From Prado023 sp963774745 (GTDB lineage Bacteria; Actinomycetota; Actinomycetes; S36-B12; CAIYMF01), in NCBI GenBank assembly GCA_963774745.1, contig CAVZGE010000003.1, positions 434,001 to 498,000 on the forward strand: a DNA stretch of 64,000 nt. The letters are read 5' to 3'. Position 1 is the first letter of the stretch; each line of letters begins with the position of its first letter. The position numbers and the translations under genes were made by a program. Shown in pieces: positions 17,859 to 26,703 of the stretch. The notes beneath the pieces were generated by a model. That model ran no database searches and had not been told where the DNA came from. It was given only the letters and a program-made list of their open reading frames with translations.

Positions 17859-18946
17859 GCGACGCGACGCGGATCACCGTCGGGACCCTGCGCCCCTACG
17901 ACGTCGTCATCGGGCGCGGCCTGCTCGGTGAGCTGCCCGCGATGCTGGGCTCGGACGCGCAACGCGTCGCGATCATCCACCCGGCTGCATTGCGCACGTC
18001 GGCCGAGGCCGTGCGCGAGGATCTCCTGGGGTCTGGCTTCGCAGCGATCCTCATCGAGACGCCGGACGCCGAGGACGCCAAGACCTCCCAGGTGGCTGCC
18101 TTCTGCTGGGGCGTGCTCGGCCAGGCGGGATTCACCCGCTCGGACGCGATCGTCAGCGTGGGCGGCGGTGCGACCACCGACCTCGCCGGGTTCGTCGCCG
18201 CCACCTGGGTCCGGGGGGTGCGTGTCGTGCATGTGCCCACGACCCTGCTGGCCATGGTCGATGCGGCAGTGGGCGGCAAGACGGGGATCAACACGTCCGA
18301 GGGCAAGAACCTCGTCGGGGCGATCCACGAACCCGCCGGCGTCCTGTGCGACCTCAACTCGCTCGAGACGCTTCCCCGCAACGACCTGATCGCCGGGATG
18401 GCCGAGGTGGTCAAGGCCGGGTTCATCCGCGACACGACCATCCTGGACCTCGTCCGAGCCGACCCCGCGGCAGCCACCGATCCCACGAGCCCGGTGCTGC
18501 GCGAGCTCGTCGAGCGGGCGATCCGGGTCAAGGCCGACGTCGTCGCCGGCGACCTGCACGAGACCTCGCGGGCACTGGGCGGCCGCGAGATCCTCAACTA
18601 CGGCCACACCCTCGGGCACGCGATCGAGCGCGCAGAGCGCTACCGCTGGCGCCACGGGGCAGCAGTGGCGGTCGGCATGGTGTTCGCCGCCGAGCTGGCC
18701 CGGCTCGCCGGTCGGCTCGGCGACCCGGAGGTCGACCTGCATCGCGAGACGCTCACGGCCGTCGGCCTTCCGGTGTCCTACGGCGGATCCTCGTGGCCTG
18801 CACTGTCCGAGGCGATGCTGGTCGACAAGAAGGCGCGGGGGAGTCACCTGCGATTCGTGATCCTCGACGGCATCGGCTCGCCGATCTTCCTCGACGGCCC
18901 GGATCCCACCATGCTGCTCGCCGCCTACGGCCAGATCGCCGACTGA
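17855..18946 (+). CDS. aroB: 3-Dehydroquinate synthase
   Basis: AroB converts DAHP to 3-dehydroquinate, the second step of the shikimate pathway, using NAD and a divalent metal. The 363-residue protein has the NAD-binding loop SVGGGATTDLAGFVA, the substrate segment PTTLLAMVDAAVGGKTGIN, and metal ligands in AEVVKAGFI, NYGHTLGHAIE and the later RHGAAVAVG. It starts at the ATG overlapping the aroK stop. The gene order matches that of other actinobacteria. Confidence 0.97.
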   Translation: MSDATRITVGTLRPYDVVIGRGLLGELPAMLGSDAQRVAIIHPAALRTSAEAVREDLLGSGFAAILIETPDAEDAKTSQVAAFCWGVLGQAGFTRSDAIVSVGGGATTDLAGFVAATWVRGVRVVHVPTTLLAMVDAAVGGKTGINTSEGKNLVGAIHEPAGVLCDLNSLETLPRNDLIAGMAEVVKAGFIRDTTILDLVRADPAAATDPTSPVLRELVERAIRVKADVVAGDLHETSRALGGREILNYGHTLGHAIERAERYRWRHGAAVAVGMVFAAELARLAGRLGDPEVDLHRETLTAVGLPVSYGGSSWPALSEAMLVDKKARGSHLRFVILDGIGSPIFLDGPDPTMLLAAYGQIAD

Positions 18947-18973
18947 GCCGGCCCGCTGGGTAGAGTCCGCCCC

Positions 18974-19408
18974 ATGCGGCGCGTCCTGGTCCTCAACGGT
19001 CCCAACCTCGGTCGGCTCGGCAGCCGGGAGCCCGAGGTGTACGGCTCGACGACCTTCGCCGACCTGGCCCACCTGTGCGTTGTCCACGGCGCCCTCCACG
19101 GCCTCGAGGTCGACGTCCGGCAGACGGACTCCGAGTCGGAGCTGATCGGCTGGTTGCACGAAGCCGCCGAGGGACGCCTCCCCGTCGTGCTCAACCCAGC
19201 CGCGTTCACGCACTACTCCTACGCCCTGCGCGATGCCGCGGCGATGCGCACGGCGGCGCTGATCGAGGTGCACATCAGCAATCCGCACGCCCGCGAGGAG
19301 TTCCGGCACAACTCGGTGATCTCCGCGGTCGCCACCGGGGTCATCGCCGGCTTCGGCGTCACGTCGTACCTGATGGCCCTCGACGCGATCGCCACCAACG
19401 CCGCGTAG
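18974..19408 (+). CDS. aroQ: 3-Dehydroquinate dehydratase, type II
   Basis: This type II enzyme dehydrates 3-dehydroquinate to 3-dehydroshikimate through an enolate. The N-terminal LVLNGPNLGRLGSREPEVYG contains the catalytic Arg/Tyr loop. NPAAFTHYSYALRDA and the catalytic His region VHISNPHAREEFRHNS complete the active site. At 144 aa it is the standard dodecamer-forming size. It lies 27 bases after aroB in the same operon. Confidence 0.96.
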   Translation: MRRVLVLNGPNLGRLGSREPEVYGSTTFADLAHLCVVHGALHGLEVDVRQTDSESELIGWLHEAAEGRLPVVLNPAAFTHYSYALRDAAAMRTAALIEVHISNPHAREEFRHNSVISAVATGVIAGFGVTSYLMALDAIATNAA

Positions 19409-19515
19409 CCGCGGGCCGGCGCCGTCGGCGATTCGGGGAGCGCCCCGCCAACCCGGTACCCTTGAGTCCTTGGGCCTCGCCCGGAATCGTCACCAACCAC
19501 CTACCTGGGAGAACC

Positions 19516-20076
19516 ATGGCCACGACCAACGACCTCAAGAACGGCCTCGTGCTCAACATCGACGGCCAGCTCTGGACCGTGGTCGAGTTCCAGCACGTCA
19601 AGCCCGGCAAGGGCCCGGCCTTCGTGCGCACCAAGCTCAAGAACGTGCTCTCCGGCAAGGTGGTCGACAAGACGTTCAACGCCGGGCTCAAGGTCGAGAC
19701 GGCCAACCTCGACAAGCGCGACATGACCTACCTGTACAAGGACGGCACGGACTTCGTGTTCATGGACCTGCAGTCCTACGACCAGCTGCACATCAGCGGC
19801 GATGTCGTCGGCGACACCGAGAAGTACCTGCTCGAGAACCAGAACGCGCTGGTGGCCACCCACGACGGCGTCCCGCTGTACGTCGAGCTGCCGGCCTCCG
19901 TGGAGCTGGAGATCACCTACACCGAGCCCGGGCTGCAGGGTGACCGCTCGACGGGCGGCACCAAGCCCGCGACGCTCGAGACCGGAGCCGAGATCCAGGT
20001 GCCGCTGTTCGTCGAGCAGGGCACGAAGGTCAAGGTCGACACCCGCGACGGCTCCTACCTCGGCCGCGTGAACTGA
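19516..20076 (+). CDS. efp: Elongation factor P
   Basis: EF-P binds stalled ribosomes and promotes peptide bonds at polyproline stretches, which are plentiful here (for example the PilT extension). The 186-residue protein has the three OB-like domains; the tip loop reads KPGKGPAF with Lys32 at the modified position. Actinobacterial EF-P with PGKGPAF is generally regarded as working without lysylation, and no epmA/epmB genes are seen. The start at 19516 follows GGGAGAA. The 107-base leader has a TACCCT box at 19457-19462 that could be a -10, so efp may have its own promoter. Confidence 0.97.
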   Translation: MATTNDLKNGLVLNIDGQLWTVVEFQHVKPGKGPAFVRTKLKNVLSGKVVDKTFNAGLKVETANLDKRDMTYLYKDGTDFVFMDLQSYDQLHISGDVVGDTEKYLLENQNALVATHDGVPLYVELPASVELEITYTEPGLQGDRSTGGTKPATLETGAEIQVPLFVEQGTKVKVDTRDGSYLGRVN

Positions 20077-20079
20077 CCC

Positions 20080-20505
20080 GTGACCGCTCGTGGCAAGGCG
20101 CGCAAGCGCGCGCTGGACATCCTCTACGGCGCCGAGCTGCGCGGGGTGTCCCCGCTGGTCGTCCTGGGGGAGCGGCCGCTGGCCGAGGGCGCCGCGCAGT
20201 CCCAACCGACGCCGAACCCCTACGTGGCCACGCTGGTCGAGGGCGTCGTGGCGCACCAGGCGCGGATCGACGAGCTGCTGAGCACCTACTCGTCGGGATG
20301 GGCGCTGGACCGGATGCCCGCGGTCGACCGCAACATCCTGCGGATCGGGGTCTTCGAGCTGCTCTGGCGTGACGACGTCCCCGATGCCGTCGTCATCGAC
20401 GAGGCCGTGAGCCTCGCGCGGGGGCTGTCCACCGACGAGTCCCCGGCGTTCGTCAACGGCGTGCTGGCCCGCATCCTGGACCTGCGTCCGCGCCTGGCCG
20501 TCTGA
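20080..20505 (+). CDS. nusB: Transcription antitermination factor NusB
   Basis: NusB binds boxA RNA with S10 and supports rRNA antitermination. The 141-residue protein starts at GTG 20080, three bases after efp. It has the N-terminal ARKRALDILYGAEL helix, a variable acidic loop, and the conserved core LDRMPAVDRNILRIGVFELLWRDDVPDAVVIDEAVSLAR followed by FVNGVLARI. It closes the aro-efp-nusB run. A short GGGGCA/TGCCCC hairpin near 20540-20555 lies just beyond and overlaps the tRNA end. Confidence 0.96.
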   Translation: MTARGKARKRALDILYGAELRGVSPLVVLGERPLAEGAAQSQPTPNPYVATLVEGVVAHQARIDELLSTYSSGWALDRMPAVDRNILRIGVFELLWRDDVPDAVVIDEAVSLARGLSTDESPAFVNGVLARILDLRPRLAV

Positions 20506-20549
20506 TCCGACCACGCCAGGCGGTCGGGCTGGCGCACGAGGGGCACGAG

Positions 20550-20623
20550 TGCCCCGGGTGGGATTCGAACCCACACTGGACGGTTTTTGAGACCGCTTCC
20601 TCTGCCGGTTGGGATACCGGGGC
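20550..20623 (-). tRNA. tRNA with CAA anticodon (Leu, codon UUG), short variable loop
   Basis: The minus strand folds as a complete cloverleaf: acceptor GCCCCGG with CCGGGGC, anticodon stem GCGGT/ACCGT around loop CTCAAAA (anticodon CAA after U33), and T-arm GTGGG-TTCGAAT-CCCAC. The discriminator base is A and CCA is not encoded. The variable region is only five bases (CCAGT), whereas bacterial tRNA-Leu normally has a long variable arm. The anticodon and A73 say Leu; the short arm makes charging uncertain. It sits on the opposite strand between nusB and the ANTAR regulator. Confidence 0.85.
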
Positions 20624-20667
20624 GCGGGCCAATGCTAGTCCAGTGAGCCCGCCGCTAGGGTGTGCCC

Positions 20668-21249
20668 GTGTCCACCCGCGTCGTCGTCGTCGAGGACGAG
20701 TCACTGATCCGCCTGGACCTCGTCGAGATGCTCACGGAGGCCGGCTACGAGGTCGTGGGCCAGGCCGGTGACGGGGAGTCCGGGGTCCGACTGGTCCGCG
20801 ACCTGCGCCCGGACGTCGTGCTCATGGACGTCAAGATGCCCGTGCTCGACGGGGTGTCGGCCGCCGAGGCCCTGGCCGTCGACGGCATCGCGCCGATCGT
20901 CCTGCTGACGGCCTTCAGCCAGTCCGACCTGGTGGAGCGGGCCCTTGCGGCGGGTGTCCAGGGCTATGTCGTCAAGCCGTTCACGCTGGCCGAGCTGCGG
21001 CCTGCCATGGAGATCGCCCGCGCCCGGTTCGCCGAGGTCCACGCCCTTCGCAGCGGCGTCGCCGACCTCGAGGAGCGGCTCGAGGCCCGCAAGCTCATCG
21101 AGCGGGCGAGGTCCTCGCTCCAGGCCCAGTTCGGCTGGGACGAGCAGACGGCGTTCGCATGGCTGCAGCGCGCGGCCATGGATGCTCGGGTCCCGATGGC
21201 GCAGGTCGCGCGCCGCGTGCTGGAACAGGACGCGCCCGGTCCGGCCTGA
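20668..21249 (+). CDS. pdtaR: ANTAR-domain response regulator (PdtaR/AmiR-NasT type)
   Basis: This is a response regulator that binds RNA hairpins when phosphorylated and prevents transcription termination. The receiver domain (residues 1-120) has the acidic pair ED (9-10), phosphoacceptor Asp54 in VVLMDVKMP, Thr in LLTAF and Lys in VVKPF. A helical linker leads to the C-terminal ANTAR domain (about 125-190) with ARSSLQAQFGWDEQTAFAWLQRAAMDAR. I prefer GTG 20668 with AGGG at 20657-20660; GTG 20662 is in frame. Its partner kinase PdtaS is not in the window. In several actinobacteria this gene sits near polA, as here. Confidence 0.93.
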   Translation: MSTRVVVVEDESLIRLDLVEMLTEAGYEVVGQAGDGESGVRLVRDLRPDVVLMDVKMPVLDGVSAAEALAVDGIAPIVLLTAFSQSDLVERALAAGVQGYVVKPFTLAELRPAMEIARARFAEVHALRSGVADLEERLEARKLIERARSSLQAQFGWDEQTAFAWLQRAAMDARVPMAQVARRVLEQDAPGPA

Positions 21250-21312
21250 GCAGGTTCCAGGGATCCGCGCAGGCATGGGGATGACTGCCCGGGGCCCTCG
21301 ACACGCGGACTC

Positions 21313-21400
21313 GTAACGGATGCTGAAGCATGTGTTACCAATCCGTTACCGTCGACCTGCCGGGGTGCGTAACACGCCGGACACAGAGGTGCTGTAGTTT
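21313..21400 (+). promoter_or_regulatory. GTTAC repeat cluster and possible -10 upstream of livJ
   Basis: The 208-base leader before livJ holds an inverted repeat GTAACGGAT (21313-21321) / ATCCGTTAC (21341-21349), a direct GTTAC-N6-GTTAC pair inside it (from 21334), and another GTAAC near 21369. A TAGTTT box at 21395-21400 could be a -10 for livJ. The spacing of the GTTAC pair recalls GlnR-type boxes (gTnAC-N6-GnAAC), but the second half does not match that consensus well. I read it as a probable operator of unknown regulator. Confidence 0.4.
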
Positions 21401-21457
21401 CCGGCCCACGATGCTCGCTCCCGCGGGCACGGATCACGACTCTCCATAAGGACATAC

Positions 21458-22732
21458 ATGCGAACCACGTTCAAGATCGGCGCGATGGCGGTGGCCTCTG
21501 CGCTCGCCCTGGCCGCCTGCAGCTCCTCCGACGACGGCGCCACCGACGGCGCCAGCGGCGGCGCAGGCGGCAAGACCCTGGTGGTCTCATCCGACCTGCC
21601 GCTGCAGGGCGCTGCCACCGACGCCAACGTGTCGACCAACAACATGATCAAGCTCTACCTCGAGCAGATCGGCAACAAGGTCGGCGACTACACCATCGAG
21701 TTCAAGGAGTACGACGACGCGACCGCGGCCAAGGGCTCGTGGGACGACGCGACGTGCGCCAAGAACGCGCAGGACCACGTGGCCAACACCAACGAGGTCG
21801 CGGTCATGGGCACCTACAACTCCGGCTGCGCCAAGATCATCGTGCCGGTCCTCAACCAGGCCCCCGACGGCCCGATGCTGATGGTGTCGCACGCCAACAC
21901 CAACCCCGGCCTGACCAAGACGTGGGATCCGGGCGAGCCCGAGATCTTCTACCCCACGGGCAAGCGCAACTACGCCCGCGTGGTCACGACTGACGAGTAC
22001 CAGGGTGCCGCTGCGGCGCAGTACGTCGCCAAGGAGCTGGGCCTGAAGAAGTGCTTCGTCATCAACGACAACCAGACCTACGGCCAGGGTGTCGCCAAGG
22101 CGTTCGCCGATGAGGCTGCCAAGCAGGGCATCGAGATCCTGGGCAACGAGGCATGGGATGCCAAGCAGCCCAACTACTCGGCGTTCTTCGAGCAGATCAA
22201 GGCGACGAACCCCGACTGCCTGTACGTCGGCGGCATCTACGACAACAACGGTGGTCAGCTGGTCAAGGACAAGGTGAAGGTCCTCGGCGACAACACGGCC
22301 GTGGCCATGATGGGCCCGGACGGCTTCACCGGCTACACCGACCTCCAGGCCCAGCCTGAGGCCGAGGGGATGTACCTGTCGTTCGCCGGCCTGGACCAGA
22401 GCTCGCTGCTGGCCGCCGGTGGCGCCGGTGCCGACCTCGTGAACGCCTACAAGGAGAAGTACGGCGAGGACCCCGTGGGCAGCTACCCGCTGTACGGCGT
22501 GGCCGCGATGCAGGTCATCCTCGACGCGATCGCCAAGTCGGACGGCACCCGCAAGGGCGTCAACGACGCCGTGTTCACCGGTGAGGGCATCACGATCCCC
22601 GCGGACCAGTCCGTGATCGGCAAGGAGATCAAGATCGACACCGCCAGCGGCGACAGCGGCAACAAGGACATCAGCATCCTGCAGATGACCAGTGGCCAGG
22701 AGAAGCTGGTCATGCCCTGGATCATCAACTGA
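21458..22732 (+). CDS. livJ: Branched-chain amino acid ABC transporter, substrate-binding lipoprotein
   Basis: The 424-residue protein has a lipoprotein signal (SALALAAC, Cys at residue 21) and a low-complexity Ser/Asp/Gly linker, then a periplasmic-binding type I fold of the Leu/Ile/Val family: VSSDLPLQG, VAVMGTYNSGCA, and CFVINDNQTYGQGVAKAF. It would sit on the outer face of the membrane and deliver ligand to LivH/LivM. It starts the livJHMGF operon, with A/G-rich TAAGGACATAC just before the ATG. The ligand cannot be set from sequence alone; branched-chain amino acids are the default for the family. Confidence 0.9.
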   Translation: MRTTFKIGAMAVASALALAACSSSDDGATDGASGGAGGKTLVVSSDLPLQGAATDANVSTNNMIKLYLEQIGNKVGDYTIEFKEYDDATAAKGSWDDATCAKNAQDHVANTNEVAVMGTYNSGCAKIIVPVLNQAPDGPMLMVSHANTNPGLTKTWDPGEPEIFYPTGKRNYARVVTTDEYQGAAAAQYVAKELGLKKCFVINDNQTYGQGVAKAFADEAAKQGIEILGNEAWDAKQPNYSAFFEQIKATNPDCLYVGGIYDNNGGQLVKDKVKVLGDNTAVAMMGPDGFTGYTDLQAQPEAEGMYLSFAGLDQSSLLAAGGAGADLVNAYKEKYGEDPVGSYPLYGVAAMQVILDAIAKSDGTRKGVNDAVFTGEGITIPADQSVIGKEIKIDTASGDSGNKDISILQMTSGQEKLVMPWIIN

Positions 22733-22738
22733 CCCTGT

Positions 22739-22777
22739 GAATGGGAGGGGCGGCCAGTGCGGTCGCCCCTCCCATTC
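22739..22777 (+). terminator. Long hairpin between livJ and livH
   Basis: This is a perfect 14-base-pair stem, GAATGGGAGGGGCG against CGCCCCTCCCATTC, with an 11-base loop, beginning seven bases after the livJ stop. No T-run follows. Such elements after a binding-protein gene usually stabilise its message or stop most transcripts, so that binding protein exceeds the permease. Confidence 0.85.
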
Positions 22778-22837
22778 GGGTGTTGAGGCCCTAGGGTGCT
22801 CACCCAAGTCCCCCGTTGATCGTCAGGAAGAGGCGGC

Positions 22838-23890
22838 ATGACCACAGCGACAGCCATTGAATCCGCAGAGATGCGGATCGCCATGACGCGCAAGCAGGCG
22901 GTGGGCCGGGTGCTGGGCATCCTGTTGCTGCTGAGCGTGGCTGTGTGGCTCGTGTTCAGCTTCCTCGCGAACCCGGACCAGTTCGTCAACAGCCTCCTCT
23001 ACGGCGTCGGCAACGGGGCCCTCTACGCCCTGATCGCCCTGGGGTACACGCTCGTGTACGGCATCATCGAGCTGATCAACTTCGCCCACGGTGACCTGTT
23101 CATGCTGGCCTCGGTCTTCTCCGGCTTCATGATGGTCCACTGGCTCGGTGCGGTGGAGCCCAGCGCCGCGAGCTGGGCGCTGATGCTCCTGACCCTGATC
23201 GCCGCGATGGCGTTCGGCGCGACGACCAACGTCGTGATCGAACGGGTGGCGTACCGACGCCTGCGTCGGGCGCCCAAGCTGGCGGCGCTCATCACCGCCG
23301 TGGGCATGAGCTTCATCCTCCAGTGGGTCGGCCTGAAGTGGAACGGCTCGGCGCCGCAGCAGTGGCCCACCGTGATCCCCACTGGCGGCATCCCGATCGG
23401 GGGCGCCACCCTGCAGTACTCGACGATCGTGGTCGTCGCCTTCACCATCCCGGTGCTGCTCCTGCTGACCTATGTCGTCCAGCGCACGAAGCAGGGCAAG
23501 GCGATGCGCGCGACCGCCCAGGACCAGGACGCCGCCCGCCTGATGGGCATCAACGTCGACCGCACCATCGCCTTCACGTTCGCCCTCGGCGGCGCGATGG
23601 CCGGCGCGGCCGGCCTGCTCTTCCTGGAGTCGGTGGGCACGACCCGGTACGACGCTGGCTACCAGCTCGGTCTCATCGCCTTCACCGCCGCGGTGCTCGG
23701 CGGTATCGGCAACCTCGCCGGCGCGGTGCTCGGCGGGTTCCTCATCGGGATCATCCAGGGCCTCAATGACGGCGCGGCCTACGGCTTCGGGCAGAAGTGG
23801 TCCCAGACCGTCGTGTTCACGATCCTCATCCTGGTCATGGTGTTCCGACCTACGGGCATCCTCGGCCAGCCGACGGTGGAGAAGGTGTAG
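22838..23890 (+). CDS. livH: Branched-chain amino acid ABC permease LivH
   Basis: This is an integral membrane permease of 350 aa with about eight helices. The LivH features are NSLLYGVGNGALYALIALGYTLVYGIIELINFAHGDLFM, and the cytoplasmic EAA-like loop with RATAQDQDAARLMGINVDRTIAF. It begins with an unusually long basic N-terminus. It follows the hairpin and is four bases upstream of livM. It pairs with LivM to make the channel energised by LivG and LivF. Confidence 0.95.
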   Translation: MTTATAIESAEMRIAMTRKQAVGRVLGILLLLSVAVWLVFSFLANPDQFVNSLLYGVGNGALYALIALGYTLVYGIIELINFAHGDLFMLASVFSGFMMVHWLGAVEPSAASWALMLLTLIAAMAFGATTNVVIERVAYRRLRRAPKLAALITAVGMSFILQWVGLKWNGSAPQQWPTVIPTGGIPIGGATLQYSTIVVVAFTIPVLLLLTYVVQRTKQGKAMRATAQDQDAARLMGINVDRTIAFTFALGGAMAGAAGLLFLESVGTTRYDAGYQLGLIAFTAAVLGGIGNLAGAVLGGFLIGIIQGLNDGAAYGFGQKWSQTVVFTILILVMVFRPTGILGQPTVEKV

Positions 23891-23894
23891 GGAC

Positions 23895-25113
23895 ATGGCG
23901 ACTCCAACGATCGACGCGCAACCCTCGACCCCGTCGTCAGCGCACGTGGCGGACCACACCAACCGGCGGTGGGCCATCGGCTGGATCATCGCGGTCATCA
24001 GCTTCTGGGCGTTCTACAAGTTCGCCCTCGACAGCCTTCCCACGCAGGTCCAGGACCTGGTCAAGCAGTGGCTGCCGCTCACGGCGGTCAACGAGGCCAT
24101 CGTCTGGGTCATCTGCGCCGTCGGCCTGAACATCGTGGTCGGCTACGCCGGCCTGCTCGACCTGGGCTTCGTGGCGTTCTGGGCCATCGGCGGGTACTGC
24201 GCCGGATGGTTCATGAGCAACTTCTTCTACCAGGTCAACATCCACTTCCTGAGCGCGGCTCCGGAGACGGCACCGGGGATCCACATCAACTGGTGGCTGG
24301 TGCTGGTCATGGCCGGGTCGATCTGTGCCTTCTTCGGCATCCTGATCGGCGCCCCGACCCTGCGGCTGAAGAGCGACTACCTGGCCATCGTGACCCTCGG
24401 CTTCGGCGAGATCATCCCGCAGATCTTCACCAACGGTGAGGACATCAACGGGTTCAACCTGTCGAACGGGACGAAGGGCATCACGCCGCTGGACCCCATC
24501 TCGGTGGTGCCCGGCTCGGCTGCGCTGGGTCCGTTCGACCTCGGCACGAAGTTCCTGCTGTTCTCGATCGTGACCGCCTTCGCCGTCTTCGTCTCGCTGC
24601 GGATCCGCGAGGGACGGCTCGGACGAGCCTGGCTGGCCATCCGCGAGGACGAGCTGGCCGCCTCGATGATGGGCGTGCCGTTGATGCGCTCGAAGCTCTA
24701 CGCCTACGCGGTGGGCGCGTTCATGGGGGGCCTGGGTGGCGTGGTCTTCGCCGTCCATGTCAACGGGGTGTTCGCGGACCGGTTCAACTTCTCGATCTCG
24801 ATCATCCTGCTGGCCATGGTCGTGCTCGGCGGCATGGGCAACGTCTGGGGCGTCATGATCGGCGCCCTCGGCCTGGCATGGATCAACTCGACGTTCATGC
24901 CGCGAGATCGGGGAGACGATCAACGACCAGTTCGGCACGGAGATCAACTTCCCGTCCTACAACTACCTCATCTTCGGCAGCATCCTGGTCCTGATGATGC
25001 TCTTCCGTCGTGAGGGCCTGTTCCCGGAGACCCGGAACCGCCAGATCCTGCACGAGCAGGAACGCACGGAGGTCGAGGACCTGCACGCCGACCTCGAGGG
25101 GAGCGCGTCATGA
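23895..25113 (+). pseudogene. livM: Branched-chain amino acid ABC permease LivM, one frameshift near the 3' end
   Basis: The protein has about nine helices and typical LivM motifs, for example NIVVGYAGLLDLGFVAFWAIGGY, GAPTLRLKSDYLAIVTLGFGEI and AIREDELAASMMGV. Near 24903, ATGCCGCGAGATC carries one base too many. In the initial frame the protein ends wrongly at 25013. After dropping the C the frame reads EIGETINDQFGTEINFPSYN, the last helix and a charged tail, and stops at 25111-25113, overlapping livG as ATGA. The repaired length is 405 aa. With the rest of the operon intact, a sequence error is plausible. Confidence 0.9.
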
Positions 25114-25931
25114 GCACTGCGCAGGCGGAGCCCAGGGCCCTGTCGACGACCAACGCCCTGCTGGCCGAGAAGATCACGGTCCGCTTCGGAGGTCTGACCG
25201 CCGTGAAGGATGTGGACTTCACGATCCCGGAGGGGGGCATCGTCTCCCTGATCGGACCGAACGGAGCCGGGAAGACGACCTTCTTCAACGTCCTGACCGG
25301 CCTGTACAAGCCGTCATCAGGGCACGTGATGCTCGGTGCCGAGGACATCACCGGCCAGGCCCCGCACTCGATCGCCGCGCGGGGGCTGGGCCGGACCTTC
25401 CAGAACATCCGGCTGTTCGGCCTCATGACGGCCTCCGAGAACGTCATGGTCGCCATGCACTCGCACCTCAAGTCCGGCCTCGTCGGCACGATCATCAAGG
25501 GACCGAAGCAGCGCCGTGAGGAGCGGGAGAGCCGGGAGACCGCCCACGAGCTGCTCGAGTTCGTCGGGATCACGGGCAAGGACGACGAGTACGCCAAGAA
25601 CATGTCCTACGGCGACCAGCGCCGCCTCGAGGTCGCGCGGGCGCTGGCCCTGCGCCCGAGGGTGCTGCTGCTCGACGAGCCCACGGCGGGGATGAACCCG
25701 CAGGAGTCGGCGCGGTTCGTCGACTTCGTCCACCGGGTGCGTGATGAGCGCGGTGTCTCCATCCTCCTGATCGAGCACGACATGAGCGTCGTGATGAAGG
25801 TCAGCGAACGGGTCACCGTGCTGGACCGAGGGGAGAAGATCGCCGAGGGCAGCCCCGCGGAGATCAAGGCCAACACGCGGGTGATCGAGGCCTACCTGGG
25901 CAAGACCGGGACGGAAGGTAGTGCTCGATGA
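25110..25931 (+). CDS. livG: Branched-chain amino acid ABC ATPase LivG
   Basis: This is a cytoplasmic ABC ATPase of 273 aa. Visible motifs are Walker A GPNGAGKTT, the Q-loop in GLGRTFQNIRLF, the signature MSYGDQRRLEVARAL (LSGGQ replaced by MSYGD, normal for LivG), Walker B VLLLDEP with TAGMNP, and H-loop LIEHDM. A 20-residue N-terminal lead is extra. Its ATG overlaps the livM stop and its own stop overlaps livF by four bases. Confidence 0.95.
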   Translation: MSTAQAEPRALSTTNALLAEKITVRFGGLTAVKDVDFTIPEGGIVSLIGPNGAGKTTFFNVLTGLYKPSSGHVMLGAEDITGQAPHSIAARGLGRTFQNIRLFGLMTASENVMVAMHSHLKSGLVGTIIKGPKQRREERESRETAHELLEFVGITGKDDEYAKNMSYGDQRRLEVARALALRPRVLLLDEPTAGMNPQESARFVDFVHRVRDERGVSILLIEHDMSVVMKVSERVTVLDRGEKIAEGSPAEIKANTRVIEAYLGKTGTEGSAR

Positions 25932-26659
25932 GCCAGGCCACGGCAGGCAAGCCCCTGCTCTCGCTGCAGGACGTCAGCGTCTACTACGGCAACATCGCTG
26001 CCGTGAAGGGCCTGACGATGAACGTGCCGGAGGGTGCCATCGTCACGCTCATCGGCTCCAACGGCGCGGGGAAGTCCACGACCCTGCGCACGATCTCCGG
26101 CCTGATGCACGCCAAGTCCGGGTCGATCACCTTCGACGGCAAGGACATCAGTCGCGCGCAGGGGCATGAGGTCGTCGGCGAGGGAATCGCCCACAGCCCG
26201 GAGGGCCGGCGGATCTTCTCCCGGATGACGGTGGACGAGAACCTCGACATGGGCGCGTTCTCGCGCTCGGACAAGGCCGAGATCGCGGCCGACCGGGAGC
26301 ACGTGCTCGAGCTGTTCCCGAGGCTTGCCGAGCGGATCAACCAGAAGGCGGGGACCATGTCCGGCGGCGAGCAGCAGATGCTGGCCGTGGCGCGCGCGAT
26401 GATGGCCAAGCCGAAGCTGCTCATGCTCGACGAGCCGTCGATGGGCCTGGCGCCCGTGCTGGTCGACCTGATCTTCGACACGATCGAGAAGATCCGCGAC
26501 TCCGGCGTCACGATCCTGCTGGTGGAGCAGAACGCCCTGGCGGCGTTGCGCGTGGCGGACTACGCGTACGTGATGGAGTCCGGGGCACTGAAGCTGGAGG
26601 GCCCCGCCCCGGCCCTGGCCGAGAACGACGAGGTGATCCGCGCCTACCTCGGCGGCTAG
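25928..26659 (+). CDS. livF: Branched-chain amino acid ABC ATPase LivF
   Basis: This is the second ATPase of the transporter, 243 aa. Walker A reads GSNGAGKST, then GIAHSPEGRRIFSRMTVDENL (typical LivF Q-loop region), signature MSGGEQQMLAVARAMM, Walker B LLMLDEPSMGLAP, and LLVEQNA as switch. It is the last gene of the operon, and the 44-base gap to the converging DUF554 gene holds no obvious terminator beyond short GC-rich arms. Confidence 0.96.
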   Translation: MSQATAGKPLLSLQDVSVYYGNIAAVKGLTMNVPEGAIVTLIGSNGAGKSTTLRTISGLMHAKSGSITFDGKDISRAQGHEVVGEGIAHSPEGRRIFSRMTVDENLDMGAFSRSDKAEIAADREHVLELFPRLAERINQKAGTMSGGEQQMLAVARAMMAKPKLLMLDEPSMGLAPVLVDLIFDTIEKIRDSGVTILLVEQNALAALRVADYAYVMESGALKLEGPAPALAENDEVIRAYLGG

Positions 26660-26703
26660 CTCGCCTCCGAGGCCACTGGCGCTCGGCGCCGGCCCGGTGG
26701 GGC

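Noticed and set aside
20668..21249. Ordinary DNA-binding response regulator
   Set aside because: The output domain is an ANTAR helical bundle, not a helix-turn-helix, so RNA is the likely target.
21334..21349. GlnR box
   Set aside because: The first half fits gTnAC but the second is GTTAC rather than GnAAC, so I keep it only as an unassigned repeat cluster.
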